A stretch of 64,000 bases of DNA, from assembly GCA_003554965.1 (NCBI GenBank), contig PWHR01000078.1, forward strand, positions 1-64,000. The letters run 5' to 3'. The translations under genes and the position numbers were made by a program. Shown one piece after another: positions 33,342-43,361 of the stretch (its first letter is position 1; the number at the start of each line of letters is the position of its first letter). Under the pieces are notes generated by a model. That model had not been told where the DNA came from. It saw nothing but the letters and a program-made list of their open reading frames with translations, and searched no databases. The DNA is from Thermoplasmata archaeon. GTDB taxonomy: Archaea > Thermoplasmatota > Thermoplasmata > Halarchaeoplasmatales > Halarchaeoplasmataceae.

Positions 33342-34013
33342 ATGACGGAATTGAAGGAAAAAATAGCTGGAGAAATAACCATCTCTGAAAGTCCTGGAAA
33401 GATCATCAAGAAATGGAGAAAGATGTTCGATGTTTCTCAGACAGACCTTGCAGATCATATGGATGTAGCTCCTTCTGTAGTAAGTGATTACGAAAAAGGA
33501 AGACGAAAACCAGGTACACCCCTTGTCAAGAAGATAGTAGAAGCACTCATCGGTATAGATGAAGAGAGAGGAGGAGATGTCATCAAAAGGTTTTCAAAAC
33601 CTGGTCAGCATGGGATAATCGATATGGAAGAGTATCCAACACCGATTAATTTATCTGAAATTGTAGAAGAGATAGATGGGGCCATCGTCACTGATGACCC
33701 CGCGGAAAGGGAGATATATGGCTACACCATAATAGACAGCATAGAAGCTATTTTGGCTATGAAATCATTTGATTACCTGAGCATCTACGGTTGGAGCACT
33801 GAAAGAGTGCTTTTCTTCGATGGGGTCGAGTACGGTCGATCACCTCTGGTAGCTATCAGATCAACTCCGTTGACTCCCGCAGCCGTATCTTATGTTAAAC
33901 CTAAAAAAATAGATGGGCTATCTATAGAGATGGCAAAAAGGGAGGGCATACCTCTGATAAAGACTGATCTTGATATAGAAGAATTGAATAATAAATTAAA
34001 AAAATGGTTGTGA
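33342..34013 (+). CDS. XRE-type HTH regulator of the HMG-CoA synthase cluster
   Basis: A 223-residue protein. Residues about 17-75 are a Cro/CI helix-turn-helix (IIKKWRKMFDVSQTDLADHM then VAPSVVSDYEKGRRKPGTP). Residues 80-223 are a conserved archaeal domain of unknown ligand (DSIEAILAMKSFDYLSIYGW, STPLTPAAVSYVKPKKID) found in regulators that sit beside HMG-CoA synthase in euryarchaea. It is six bases upstream of hmgS, so it probably regulates isoprenoid precursor supply and itself (inference). Confidence 0.85.
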   Translation: MTELKEKIAGEITISESPGKIIKKWRKMFDVSQTDLADHMDVAPSVVSDYEKGRRKPGTPLVKKIVEALIGIDEERGGDVIKRFSKPGQHGIIDMEEYPTPINLSEIVEEIDGAIVTDDPAEREIYGYTIIDSIEAILAMKSFDYLSIYGWSTERVLFFDGVEYGRSPLVAIRSTPLTPAAVSYVKPKKIDGLSIEMAKREGIPLIKTDLDIEELNNKLKKWL

Positions 34014-34019
34014 TATGTC

Positions 34020-35084
34020 ATGAAGACGAAGGAAGAAGTTGGTATAAAGGGATATGCAGGTTATGTACCCAGATATAGGATAACCCCAAAAGAGATCGGT
34101 GACGTTTGGGGAAAAGACGGAGAATCGATGGGAAAAGGTCTAAGGATCGAAAGTAAATCAGTACCATCACCCGATGAGGACGTCGTAACTATATCTACCC
34201 AGTCAGCTAAATGGGCTATGCAGAGAGCCGATGTGGATAGTCAGGATATAGAAGCTATCTACGTGGGCTCAGAGTCACATCCTTACGCTGTAAAGCCGAC
34301 CGCTACCATAGTGGCTGCTTCTTTAGCGGCCTCACCCGATCTGACAGCAGCTGATTACGAGTTCGCCTGCAAAGCTGGGACTGCAGCATTTCAAACATGC
34401 ATGGGGATGGTCGCATCGGGTATGATCGATAACGGTATCGCTATCGGTGCGGACACTTCTCAAGGTGCCCCGGGCGATGCTTTAGAGTACTCAGCCGCTG
34501 CCGGTGGAGCTGCATATATAATAGGATCAGACGATCTACTTGCTAAATTCCGGCACACCTGTTCTTACACCACTGATACGCCAGACTTTTGGCGAAGAGA
34601 GGGTGAAAAATATCCTCAGCACGGTGGTCGATTTACGGGAAAACCTGCTTATTTCAAACACGTAACTAACTGCACTAACAAACTACTAGATGAAACAGGT
34701 AGAGAACCAGAGGATTATGATTATGCCGTATTTCATCAACCAAATGGTAAGTTTCCGATGAAAGCCGCTAAACGGATGGGATTTTCAAAGGAGCAGATAG
34801 AACCTGGCCTCCTTGTACCCAAAATAGGGAACACTTATTCTGGAGCTGTTCCCCTTGGACTGGCAGCTACTTTAGATCATGCAGAACCAGGGGATGAGAT
34901 TTTGGTAACTTCTTATGGATCCGGAGCTGGCTCAGACAGTTTTGACATAGAGGTCACTGAAAACATTGTGAAGATAGACGATGAAAATGTACCTCGTATA
35001 GAGGAGATAATAGCTGACAACGAATTCATATCATACTCAGTATATGCAAAGTACAGAGAGAAGATATCTGAAGGAGGTGCCTGA
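34020..35084 (+). CDS. hmgS: hydroxymethylglutaryl-CoA synthase
   Basis: A 354-residue archaeal HMG-CoA synthase, joining acetoacetyl-CoA and acetyl-CoA for the mevalonate pathway. The catalytic Cys is in [14 protein letters not shown], Glu near the N terminus in [15 protein letters not shown], and His in [24 protein letters not shown] and [11 protein letters not shown] are typical. By family knowledge it works in a complex with the next two gene products, channelling acetoacetyl-CoA. Confidence 0.95.
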   Translation: MKTKEEVGIKGYAGYVPRYRITPKEIGDVWGKDGESMGKGLRIESKSVPSPDEDVVTISTQSAKWAMQRADVDSQDIEAIYVGSESHPYAVKPTATIVAASLAASPDLTAADYEFACKAGTAAFQTCMGMVASGMIDNGIAIGADTSQGAPGDALEYSAAAGGAAYIIGSDDLLAKFRHTCSYTTDTPDFWRREGEKYPQHGGRFTGKPAYFKHVTNCTNKLLDETGREPEDYDYAVFHQPNGKFPMKAAKRMGFSKEQIEPGLLVPKIGNTYSGAVPLGLAATLDHAEPGDEILVTSYGSGAGSDSFDIEVTENIVKIDDENVPRIEEIIADNEFISYSVYAKYREKISEGGA

Positions 35085-35085
35085 G

Positions 35086-36249
35086 ATGAGAGATGTAGCT
35101 ATAATAGGTGTAGGAGAAACCCAGATTGGAGAATTATGGAATAAATCTTTAAGAGAGATCGGTATCGAAGCTGGTCTGAAAGCTCTTAAAGATGCAGGGT
35201 TAGAAGGAGATGAAGTAGAAAAGTTGTACGTGGGCAACATGTCTGCTGGAAAATTGATAGATCAGGAGCATATAGCTCCTCTGATCGCGGATTACGCAGG
35301 GATCAGCGGTGTTCCTTCTACCAGGATAGAGTCAGGTAGCGCATCTGGGGGGATGGCTCTTGCGGAAGGTTATAAGGCTGTGGCCTCCGGCATGGAAGAC
35401 ATTGTTGTCGTTGGAGGGGCAGAAAAGATGACGGACGTGGGTGAACAAGAGGCAAAAGAGATCTTATCTTCCACCAATGATCAAGAATGGGAGACAGTTT
35501 TTGGAGCTACGTTCGAATCATTATACGCTATGATAGCTAGATACCATATGGAGAAGTATGGGACAACTAAAGATCAATTGGCTCAGGTAGCGGTCAAAAA
35601 CCATGCGAATGCGGCAAAAAATCCAAACGCGCAATACCCGCGGGAGACAACTAAAGATTTCGTAAAAAATGCGCCCATGGTGGCTGATCCTCTTGGGATG
35701 TTCGATTGTGCTCCGATATCTGACGGTGGAGCAGCGGTAGTTCTATGTCCTGCGGAGCAAGCCGAAAGTTTTGAGGGCGATCCAGTTGAGATAGTCAGTA
35801 TTGGCCAAGGTGGTGATTACATGGCAGTTCATGAAAGAAAAGATATCTGTACGATGAAATCGACAAAACATGCGGCAAAAAAAGCCTACCAGCGTTCTAA
35901 GCTTGATCCAGAAGACATAGATTTTGCAGAAGTACACGATAATTATACTATCACTGAAATAATGGCTATCGAAGATCTAGGTTTTTTTGAAAAAGGTCAG
36001 GGCGGTCCAGCGACTGAAAAAGGTAAGACAGAACTGAATTCAGAGATATCGATAAACACTTCTGGAGGCTTGAAAGCTAAAGGGCGACCTGTCGGAGCCG
36101 TGGGACTCAACCAGGCAGTAGAAGCTGTCATCCAATTGAGAGGAGAAGCGGGTGAAAGACAAGTAGATGATCCTGAGTACGGTCTTCTTCATAATATAGG
36201 TGGTACAGGAGCTAGTGCTATTGTTCACATTCTTCGGAGGTGGTCGTGA
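35086..36249 (+). CDS. acetyl-CoA C-acetyltransferase (HMGS-complex thiolase)
   Basis: A 387-residue archaeal thiolase. MRDVAIIGVGETQIGEL begins the core; the nucleophilic Cys position of bacterial thiolases is read here as Ser-rich RIESGSASGGMAL, as in SCP-x-like thiolases where residue identity varies, while AEVHDNYTITEI and NTSGGLKAKGRPVGAVG supply the His/Cys-type loops. The frame opens at 35044, but ATG 35086 has a strong AAGGAGGTG site and the family N terminus. It makes acetoacetyl-CoA for hmgS, with which it is almost contiguous. Confidence 0.9.
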   Translation: MRDVAIIGVGETQIGELWNKSLREIGIEAGLKALKDAGLEGDEVEKLYVGNMSAGKLIDQEHIAPLIADYAGISGVPSTRIESGSASGGMALAEGYKAVASGMEDIVVVGGAEKMTDVGEQEAKEILSSTNDQEWETVFGATFESLYAMIARYHMEKYGTTKDQLAQVAVKNHANAAKNPNAQYPRETTKDFVKNAPMVADPLGMFDCAPISDGGAAVVLCPAEQAESFEGDPVEIVSIGQGGDYMAVHERKDICTMKSTKHAAKKAYQRSKLDPEDIDFAEVHDNYTITEIMAIEDLGFFEKGQGGPATEKGKTELNSEISINTSGGLKAKGRPVGAVGLNQAVEAVIQLRGEAGERQVDDPEYGLLHNIGGTGASAIVHILRRWS

Positions 36250-36653
36250 TGCCTATCCCGAGATTTTGGAGAGAGATAGAACAGAGGTATAAAGGAATAG
36301 GTTCGAGATGTAAAAACTGTGGTGAAATCTATTTCCCACCGAGAAAAGTATGCCCAGAGTGTAGGAGAGAAAGCTTCCAGAACATGGAGGAATACGAACT
36401 TGAAGGAACAGGTGAAGTCGTGACCTACACGGAGATACATGAACCGCATCAGGAGTTCGAGATGTTGTCTCCCTATATCTTGGCGATAGTGGAGATGGAC
36501 GAAGGCGTGAGATTAACTGGACATCTTGTGAATGTTGATTATGATGAAGTAGAATCTGGTATGAGGGTAGAAGCCTCCATGAGAAAACTAGGTGAAGAGA
36601 GTCCAAAAGGTTTGATATACTACGGTTACAAGTTTTGGCCTATCGACGATTGA
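36249..36653 (+). CDS. DUF35 OB-fold scaffold protein of the HMGS/thiolase complex
   Basis: A 134-residue protein. Residues about 19-43 form a zinc ribbon (CKNCGEIYFPPRKVCPEC), followed by an OB-fold (GTGEVVTYTEIHEP, YILAIVEMDEGVRLTGHLV). In methanogen crystal structures this protein bridges thiolase and HMG-CoA synthase and shares a CoA site. ATG 36249 overlaps the thiolase stop by one base and is preferred over GTG 36240. Confidence 0.92.
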   Translation: MPIPRFWREIEQRYKGIGSRCKNCGEIYFPPRKVCPECRRESFQNMEEYELEGTGEVVTYTEIHEPHQEFEMLSPYILAIVEMDEGVRLTGHLVNVDYDEVESGMRVEASMRKLGEESPKGLIYYGYKFWPIDD

Positions 36654-36745
36654 AAGTAGAAACTTTTGCATCAAAAAACCATTCTCTATTTTTTACTCAT
36701 CCAAGCAACAGTAAATTTTAAAGAGTCTTTTTTGTTATCTCGGCC

Positions 36746-37240
36746 ATGGAGTTATCAGAGGCGATACGAAAGAGAAGGAACATACGGAGTTATACTGGAG
36801 AAGCGATAGATCAAGAGGACCTACAAAAAATGTTGAAAGCCAGTAGAGAGGCCCCTTCTTTTAGAGGGCTGAAACCTTGGAAATTTGTCGTGGTGATCGA
36901 CCCTTTTGTATTCGAATATCTTGTGTCTGTATGCCACAATCAGCCTTTTATCAAGGATGTTGGGGCTTTTATCATAGGCCTGGTAGAGGATATTAAATGG
37001 GCCAAAATCGATCTAGCTATTGCCATGGATCATCTGGGCCTCAAGGCGGTCGATCTGGGATATGGAACCTGCTGGATAAGATCTTTCGATACAGAAGAAT
37101 TAAAAAAAGAAATCGATCTTCCCGAGGGTTATGAAGCAAAAATATGCATGACTGTCGGTGTGCCATATGAGATCCCTGAACCTCGAACAAAGAAGTCCAT
37201 AGATGAACTGGTAGAATGGGTAGAGATAGAAGAAGATTAG
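36746..37240 (+). CDS. nitroreductase family FMN protein
   Basis: A 164-residue compact nitroreductase. KRRNIRSYTGEAI is the FMN-phosphate binding start; EAPSFRGLKPWKFVVV and AMDHLGLKAVDLGYGTCWIR are the other family blocks. It would reduce quinones, nitro groups or flavin with NAD(P)H; the physiological substrate is unknown. A TATA-like TTTTAAAGA is about 30 bases upstream. It converges on the peptidase gene. Confidence 0.87.
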   Translation: MELSEAIRKRRNIRSYTGEAIDQEDLQKMLKASREAPSFRGLKPWKFVVVIDPFVFEYLVSVCHNQPFIKDVGAFIIGLVEDIKWAKIDLAIAMDHLGLKAVDLGYGTCWIRSFDTEELKKEIDLPEGYEAKICMTVGVPYEIPEPRTKKSIDELVEWVEIEED

Positions 37241-37241
37241 C

Positions 37242-39260
37242 TCAACTTTGATCGATATAATGATCGAACCAGTCCACCATCTCTTCCAATCTTTTCATCC
37301 TCTGTTTAGGTCTTCCGTTCCTAGATAGATCGTGATTTTCATCTTCAAAAAGCAAGATTTTACTTTCGACTCCATGATACTTCAAAGCTGTAAACATCTG
37401 AATGGCTTCACTTTCCCAGCACCTATAATCTTTCCTAGAATGGATGAAGAGAAGGGGTGTTTCAACCTTATCGGCATATTTTAGAGGTGATCTGTCCCAC
37501 AGTTCCTCGAAGTCGCTCCAGGGAGTCTCTTCAAGCTGATCTTCTACAAAATAGTAACCTATATCGGTGGTGGAGAACATGGATATCCAATTAGAGATGC
37601 ACCGCTGCGTGACTGCGGCTTTGAACTTATCTGTTTGGGTGACTATCCAATTAGTCATGAATCCTCCGTAGGAACCTCCTGTGACGACCCAATTGTTCTC
37701 ATCTATAAAATCGAATCTTCTCTCAGCCTCCTCTACCACCTTCATCAGATCGTCAAAATCTTCTCTACCGTACTTTCCTATGATATCAGCGAACTCGTTT
37801 CCTTTTCCGGCACTTCCGAGGATATTAGAAAAGATCACAGCGTAGCCGTTATTAGCTAGGACTTGAAGCTCATGGAACAGTATCTCTCCAAAAGCTCCTT
37901 TAGGACCACCGTGGATGTTCAATATAGTAGGATATCTTTCTCCTTCCTCGAAATCTATCGGTTTGAGTACATATGCATCGATCTCTTTGTCGTTTGAATT
38001 TACATCGAAGTGTTCTACATCGGCCAATTCCTTTTCTATCTCATTGAAGTCCGTGATCCGCTCCTCGTCAGGAGGCTCATCGATCATATACAATTCCTGC
38101 CCTCTATCTTCTCTGAACCCGATATGAGCTATCTTTCCGTTCTTAATATCAAAGAAATCAACAGTTCCTTCTGATTCGGTCAATCTTTCCAGTCCCTGAT
38201 CGAGATCGTACTTGTATAGGTGAGCATCATGATTTTCGGTTATCGTGAAGTAATATTGGTAGTCTTCCACCAGTGCTGACTTTCCTCCTCCAAATCTCAG
38301 ATCCGTCAAAACTTTGTTACCTATCTCTTTATTCATCTGGGTCAGCTGTGTCTTTTTGCCTTTTTCCAGATCATAAAGGTACAATTCCTTATTAGTATTC
38401 AAACCGATCTCTTCCATATCCGTGGCTTCAAAAATTATCTTTTTATCGTCCAAAAATCGGACCCTCTCGATGCTCAATTCCTCCTCCGTTAGTCTTGATA
38501 GTTCGCCTTTTTCTAGGTCCAAGTGATGAAGGAAATTGACAGGTTCCATCTTATCTTCATATTCCACCAGGTTTAAACAGGCCTGGTGGCCCTGCACATC
38601 GAAATCTAGTACCATCTTGCTTCCGCCAACCAACAAGTTAAGATCCTTGCTATCGGGATCGTAAGAATATAGATGATTCCTTCTTTTATTGCTGAAACCA
38701 GTTTCATTAGACCAGAATGGTATCTCGTCCAGCTCGTGGTAATCTTTACCTTCCTCGAGTCTTTTCTCTTTATCGTCTTCTTTATCTTCCTTTTTCTCCT
38801 CCTTGCTCTCGAGAACAACGCCTTCGTCCTCTATCTTTTCATGGATCGTGAGGTAGAGTGAAGGACCACTCCGTTTCATGCCGGTAACTTTCTTTTCTAT
38901 GGTATCAAAATGACTTGCTTCTCCACCGTGTATATTGATCTTGAAAAATTTTGTTTTCTTTTCTTCATCTTCTTTTCCTTCCTCATCGTCCTCGACATCC
39001 ATGTCTCTTTCAGAGATGAACAATATCTCTTCGTCATCGAGCCAAACAAAATCTTTATCTTTTCCACTGGTTGTTAGTTGAATAACATTTTCGGTATCTC
39101 GTCGGTAGATATAGATGCTAGATTCATATTCATTTTCTTCAACATCCATGGAATGCTTGTTGAAAGCGATACGTTTACCGGTAGGAGAGAACTTCACATT
39201 AGACAAAAAATCAAAATCCGCTAAATCTTTGATCCGAAGACCCATGTCTTTATCTTTCAT
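37242..39260 (-). CDS. S9 family serine peptidase (acylaminoacyl-peptidase-like)
   Basis: A 672-residue cytosolic peptidase with an N-terminal beta-propeller (residues about 10-400, repeating IYIYRRDTENVIQLT-type blades) and a C-terminal alpha/beta-hydrolase. The nucleophile is in GGSYGGFMTNW, the acid in LLFIHSRKDYRC and the His in FEDENHDLSRNG. It cuts short peptides or removes N-terminal residues, consistent with peptide use. An unusually acidic insertion (about 140-175, rich in Glu/Asp/Lys) lies between blades. Confidence 0.92.
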   Translation of the reverse strand: MKDKDMGLRIKDLADFDFLSNVKFSPTGKRIAFNKHSMDVEENEYESSIYIYRRDTENVIQLTTSGKDKDFVWLDDEEILFISERDMDVEDDEEGKEDEEKKTKFFKINIHGGEASHFDTIEKKVTGMKRSGPSLYLTIHEKIEDEGVVLESKEEKKEDKEDDKEKRLEEGKDYHELDEIPFWSNETGFSNKRRNHLYSYDPDSKDLNLLVGGSKMVLDFDVQGHQACLNLVEYEDKMEPVNFLHHLDLEKGELSRLTEEELSIERVRFLDDKKIIFEATDMEEIGLNTNKELYLYDLEKGKKTQLTQMNKEIGNKVLTDLRFGGGKSALVEDYQYYFTITENHDAHLYKYDLDQGLERLTESEGTVDFFDIKNGKIAHIGFREDRGQELYMIDEPPDEERITDFNEIEKELADVEHFDVNSNDKEIDAYVLKPIDFEEGERYPTILNIHGGPKGAFGEILFHELQVLANNGYAVIFSNILGSAGKGNEFADIIGKYGREDFDDLMKVVEEAERRFDFIDENNWVVTGGSYGGFMTNWIVTQTDKFKAAVTQRCISNWISMFSTTDIGYYFVEDQLEETPWSDFEELWDRSPLKYADKVETPLLFIHSRKDYRCWESEAIQMFTALKYHGVESKILLFEDENHDLSRNGRPKQRMKRLEEMVDWFDHYIDQS

Positions 39261-39343
39261 ACTCCCGTACTAAAATGTGGTCCATTTAATCCTTTCGGAA
39301 AGAATAGTAGAAAAGAGGAAAGGGGTTTTTGTCTTCTATCGAT

Positions 39344-41029
39344 TCAATACGGCAGTTGGTCGTGCTCTTCCAAGTATTTTTCTTCTGCTCTATCCCTGAG
39401 TTCTGTTCTTCTGATCTTACCGCTTATAGTTTTTGGAAGTTCATCCACGAACTCGATCTCTCTCGGATACTTATATGGTGCGGTCACCTGTTTAACATGA
39501 TCCTGCAGCTCTTTTTTCAGCTCCTCACTGGGCTCATAATCGTCATTCAATATGATGTAGGCCTTGACGATCTTCGTTCTTATCTCGTGAGGTGCTCCGA
39601 TGACCGCTGGTTCCTGTACCGCTGGATGTTCTTGCAGGGCGCTTTCTACTTCGAATGGGCCGATCCTGTAACCCGATGCTTTGATAACATCATCGTCTCT
39701 ACCGACGAACCAGAAATAGCCGTCATCATCTTTGTAGGCTCTGTCTCCAGTGAAGTACCACTCGCCATCGAATACGCTTTCAGTCTTCTCCTCATCTTTC
39801 CAATACTCTTTGAATAGGCCTGGGGGTCTCTCGGGTTTTACTTTCAATGCTATGTGACCTTCTTCACCAGTATCTACTTTGTTACAATCGTCATCTATTA
39901 TTTCAACATCATGACCTGGAGTCGGTTTACCCATTGAGCCTGGTTTTACTTCCATGGTCGGGTAATTCGCGACTAAGGCAACGCTTTCAGTTTGCCCGTA
40001 ATAATCGTATATCCTCAGACCTGTGTAATCTTCCCACTTATCTATAACATCTGGGTTCAGTGGCTCACCGGCACTGAGACAATGTCTCAAAGAACTAAGG
40101 TCATAACTCTCCACGTCCTCATTGATCATCATCTTGTAGATGGTAGGAGGCACGCAGAAAGTGGTTACCCCATAATCTTGAAGGATCTTTAGGGCCTTGG
40201 TAGGATCAAATCTTCCTGTTATGTTTTGCTGAACGACTGTTGCTCCAACGATCCACTGGCCAAAGAGCTTTCCCCAAACAGCTTTCGCCCAGCCGTTATC
40301 CGCTATGGTCCAATTGATATCGTCTTCACGGAGATCCTGAACGAATCTCGCCGTGACTTCATGTCCAAGAGGATAGGAGTGCGTGTGGAGGACCATCTTA
40401 GGTTTACCGGTGGTTCCTGAGGTGAAGTATATGAGAAGTGGTTCGTCACTTTTTGTTCTTTCTACATCTTCTTTTTCCATATCTGAATCGACTTCATCCA
40501 TCAGTTCTTCAAAATCATCCCAACCTTCTTTATCTTCTTCCGCTTCTACAAGGATGAAGTTTTCCAATGAGGCCATGTCATCATGATCCCTTACCTTTTC
40601 TATCTTCTCATGGTTCGACCAGTCAGTCACTATCGTGCTAGCTTCCGATCTTCCGATCCTGTAAGTTATGTCTTCAGAAGTAGCGAGATTCGGAGTCGGT
40701 ATCGGTATAACACCCAATCTCATCATACCGAGCATAGCGATGTACCACTCTGGTATCCTATGGACCAATACCATGGCTCTGTCCCCTTTTTCCAGCCCCT
40801 TATCTTTCAGAATGTTAGCGAATTTTTTAGACATATCGCTTAACTCCTTGAAGCTGTGTTTTTGAGCGTTCTCGCCGGAGTTATCTATCGAGACCAGGGC
40901 GGTTTTATCGGGCATATCCTTCGCTCTCTCGTCGATTTCGTCCCAAACGAAATTGTAGTACTCTGGAACTTCCCATTCGAACTCCTCTCTCACTTTCTCA
41001 TAATCGTACATGTTGTGTTCTTCAGTCAT
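39344..41029 (-). CDS. acyl-CoA synthetase (medium-chain type, AMP-forming)
   Basis: A 561-residue ANL-superfamily enzyme. YFTSGTTGKPKMVLHTH is the P-loop-like AMP motif, YDYYGQTESVALVANYP is A5, WYFTGDRAYKDDDGYFWFVG is A7-A8, and KTISGKIRRTEL holds the A10 Lys. The pattern matches ACSM-type acyl-CoA synthetases. It would activate fatty or aromatic acids, feeding the thiolase/dehydrogenase/hydratase operon that diverges from it 140 bases away. Confidence 0.9.
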   Translation of the reverse strand: MTEEHNMYDYEKVREEFEWEVPEYYNFVWDEIDERAKDMPDKTALVSIDNSGENAQKHSFKELSDMSKKFANILKDKGLEKGDRAMVLVHRIPEWYIAMLGMMRLGVIPIPTPNLATSEDITYRIGRSEASTIVTDWSNHEKIEKVRDHDDMASLENFILVEAEEDKEGWDDFEELMDEVDSDMEKEDVERTKSDEPLLIYFTSGTTGKPKMVLHTHSYPLGHEVTARFVQDLREDDINWTIADNGWAKAVWGKLFGQWIVGATVVQQNITGRFDPTKALKILQDYGVTTFCVPPTIYKMMINEDVESYDLSSLRHCLSAGEPLNPDVIDKWEDYTGLRIYDYYGQTESVALVANYPTMEVKPGSMGKPTPGHDVEIIDDDCNKVDTGEEGHIALKVKPERPPGLFKEYWKDEEKTESVFDGEWYFTGDRAYKDDDGYFWFVGRDDDVIKASGYRIGPFEVESALQEHPAVQEPAVIGAPHEIRTKIVKAYIILNDDYEPSEELKKELQDHVKQVTAPYKYPREIEFVDELPKTISGKIRRTELRDRAEEKYLEEHDQLPY

Positions 41030-41128
41030 AGTGATCAGGGCCTAACTAAATTTGGAATAGATAAATTTTTCCCCGCCCTCTTTATTTGATATATGCAATT
41101 GCTTAGATGACCTATTTCAAAACAAATA

Positions 41129-41137
41129 ATATTTATA
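41129..41137 (+). promoter_or_regulatory. TATA-like box of the beta-oxidation-type operon
   Basis: AATATTTATATTTG lies about 40 bases before the ATG at 41173, in the gap shared with the divergent acyl-CoA synthetase gene. Confidence 0.4.
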
Positions 41138-41172
41138 TTTGATTCTACTTGAGATGTTAAAAGTGATATAGT

Positions 41173-42477
41173 ATGAAAGAGGTAGTAATAGTTGCGGGAT
41201 TGAGGACTCCTCAAGGAAAATTCGGAAAAGGATTGAAAGGCTTGAGCGCCGTGGATCTTGGGACCACCGTTATCCAAGCTTTGTTTTCTGAAATAGATGC
41301 GAAACCCACTGTTTCAGAAAAGACAAAAAATTTCAGACCGGATAAGTTCAAAAACTTTGAAAAAGCTCCGATCGAAGAAGAACATCAAGATTGGGGTGAC
41401 ACTGATAAGGAATTAGAGGTAGACGAGGTCATCATGGGGAACGTCCTACAGGGAGGACAGGGTCAAAATCCCGCAAGACAGGCCAGTATCTATGCTGGTA
41501 TGCCCACTGAAGTACCTGCTTTCACCGTGAATAAGGTCTGTGGCTCCGGTATGAAAGCGGTAACATTAGCGGCAGAAAAGATAAGAGGCGGCAGCGCCGA
41601 TGCGATAGTAGCTGGTGGATTTGAAAGTATGACCAACGCTCCATACTTGCTTCCGAAGGCGAGATGGGGCTACACCATGGATATCGACGGTAAAGGTGAT
41701 CTCAAAGACATGATGGTTTGGGACGGTCTATACGAGAAATTCTATGACTGTCATATGGGCATCACTGCAGAGAATCTAGCAGAGGCTTACAATATCTCAA
41801 GAGAAGAACAGGAGAGATTGAGTGTCGAGAGCCATAATAGAGCCCTGAAAGCTAAGGAAGAGGGGATCTTCGAACAAGAGATAGTGCCTGTTGAAACTAG
41901 AGATGGTGTTATCGAAGAAGACGAAGGACCTAGAAAAACTAGTTTAGATAAAGTACAAGGATTGCCCACCGTGTTCAAAAAAGATGGCACGATAACTGCT
42001 GCAACTTCTTCGGGCATCTCTGATGGCGCTGCAGCTTTGATGGTCACTTCCAAGGAATTCGCTGAAAAAAACGACCTAGAGATAATGGCAAAGCTCAAAG
42101 AAGAGGCCTCTGCAGGTGTGGATCCTCAATATATGGGTCTTGGGCCTATTGCCGCTAACAAAAAATTATTCGATAAAGTAGATCATGATGAGGAAGATAT
42201 CGATGTGATCGAGGAGAATGAAGCTTTCGCTGCGCAAGTGTTAGCGTGCATGGAGGAAACCGGCCTGCCTAAATATGGGATAGGTATGAATGAAGAAAGG
42301 AGTGAGCGGATCAACCCTAATGGATCAGGTATATCACTAGGTCATCCAATAGGCGCCACAGGAGCAAGGATCATAGTTACACTTTTACATGAGATGGTCA
42401 GGAAAGAACACGAAACGGGTCTAGCCACCCTCTGTATAGGAGGAGGTATGGGTATATCGACTTTATTTGAAAGATAG
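41173..42477 (+). CDS. acetyl-CoA acetyltransferase (classical thiolase)
   Basis: A 434-residue thiolase with all three catalytic blocks: NKVCGSGMKAV (nucleophilic Cys), NPNGSGISLGHPIGATGAR (His) and LCIGGGMG (second Cys). It condenses or cleaves acetoacetyl-CoA or longer 3-ketoacyl-CoAs. Compared with the usual about 390 residues it carries an extra charged segment at residues about 42-75 (DAKPTVSEKTKNFRPDKFKN region) between the first helix and the GNVLQGGQGQNPAR block. It is first in an operon with the hydroxyacyl-CoA dehydrogenase and enoyl-CoA hydratase. Confidence 0.95.
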   Translation: MKEVVIVAGLRTPQGKFGKGLKGLSAVDLGTTVIQALFSEIDAKPTVSEKTKNFRPDKFKNFEKAPIEEEHQDWGDTDKELEVDEVIMGNVLQGGQGQNPARQASIYAGMPTEVPAFTVNKVCGSGMKAVTLAAEKIRGGSADAIVAGGFESMTNAPYLLPKARWGYTMDIDGKGDLKDMMVWDGLYEKFYDCHMGITAENLAEAYNISREEQERLSVESHNRALKAKEEGIFEQEIVPVETRDGVIEEDEGPRKTSLDKVQGLPTVFKKDGTITAATSSGISDGAAALMVTSKEFAEKNDLEIMAKLKEEASAGVDPQYMGLGPIAANKKLFDKVDHDEEDIDVIEENEAFAAQVLACMEETGLPKYGIGMNEERSERINPNGSGISLGHPIGATGARIIVTLLHEMVRKEHETGLATLCIGGGMGISTLFER

Positions 42478-42497
42478 ATATAATAGGAGGAAAAAAT

Positions 42498-43349
42498 ATG
42501 GATGTAGAAAAGATAGGTGTATTAGGCGCAGGAATAATGGGAAGTGGGATTACTCAGGTAACGGCTCAGAACGGTTTTCAGGTAGTTCTGAGAGACATAG
42601 AAAAGGATCTCATCAAAAAAGGGATTGATTCTATAGAAAAAAGGTTATCGAAAGGTGTTGATAAAGAATACATCTCTGAAAAAGAAAAAAAAGAAGCTTT
42701 GTCAAACATCGAAACAACGCTGGAACTAGAAGCACTTGAGGATTGCGATGTTGTGATAGAAGCGGTAGTCGAAGAGAAGGAAATAAAAAAGGAAGTCTTT
42801 ACAGAATTGGACGATATCTGTAAGGGAGAAACGATCTTCGCATCCAATACCTCCACCATACCGATAACAGAACTTGCATCTGTTACTAACAGGCCGGAAC
42901 GCTTCATAGGTATGCATTTCTTCAATCCTGTTCATATTATGGATTTAGTCGAAGTGATACGAGGACTGGAGACCGATGGAAAAACAACCTCTACGATAAT
43001 ATCTCTTGCACAGGATTTCGGCAAGAAACCAGTTTGTATAGAGGACACCCCTGGATTTGCAGTTAACAGGATGTTGATCCCTATGATAAATGAGGCCGTT
43101 TTCGCTTACTATGAAGGCGTTGCTGAGAAAGATGACATAGATAAAGTTATGGAACTCGGTGCGAATCATCCTATGGGCCCTCTTAAATTGGCTGACATGA
43201 TCGGACTTGACACAGTTCTCCATATCATGGAAGTGCTTTATGAAGAATTCAACGATCCAAAATACCGACCATGTCCTTTGTTGAAAAAGATGGTTAGAGC
43301 CGGAAGACTCGGTAAGAAAACCGGTGAAGGATTTTATGAATACGGTTGA
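42498..43349 (+). CDS. 3-hydroxyacyl-CoA (3-hydroxybutyryl-CoA) dehydrogenase
   Basis: A 283-residue NAD-dependent dehydrogenase. IGVLGAGIMGSGITQVTAQNG is the dinucleotide fold; GMHFFNPVHIMDLVEVI has the catalytic His, and DTPGFAVNRMLIPMINEA follows. The length is that of the stand-alone short-chain enzyme. AGGAGG precedes the ATG. It links the thiolase and the hydratase in an operon, either for beta-oxidation or for building C4 acyl-CoAs. Confidence 0.96.
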   Translation: MDVEKIGVLGAGIMGSGITQVTAQNGFQVVLRDIEKDLIKKGIDSIEKRLSKGVDKEYISEKEKKEALSNIETTLELEALEDCDVVIEAVVEEKEIKKEVFTELDDICKGETIFASNTSTIPITELASVTNRPERFIGMHFFNPVHIMDLVEVIRGLETDGKTTSTIISLAQDFGKKPVCIEDTPGFAVNRMLIPMINEAVFAYYEGVAEKDDIDKVMELGANHPMGPLKLADMIGLDTVLHIMEVLYEEFNDPKYRPCPLLKKMVRAGRLGKKTGEGFYEYG

Positions 43350-43361
43350 AAGGTGACCTAT

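Noticed and set aside
39329-39817. 162-residue frame opposite the acyl-CoA synthetase
   Set aside because: Antisense to a gene with all ANL motifs; no independent evidence.
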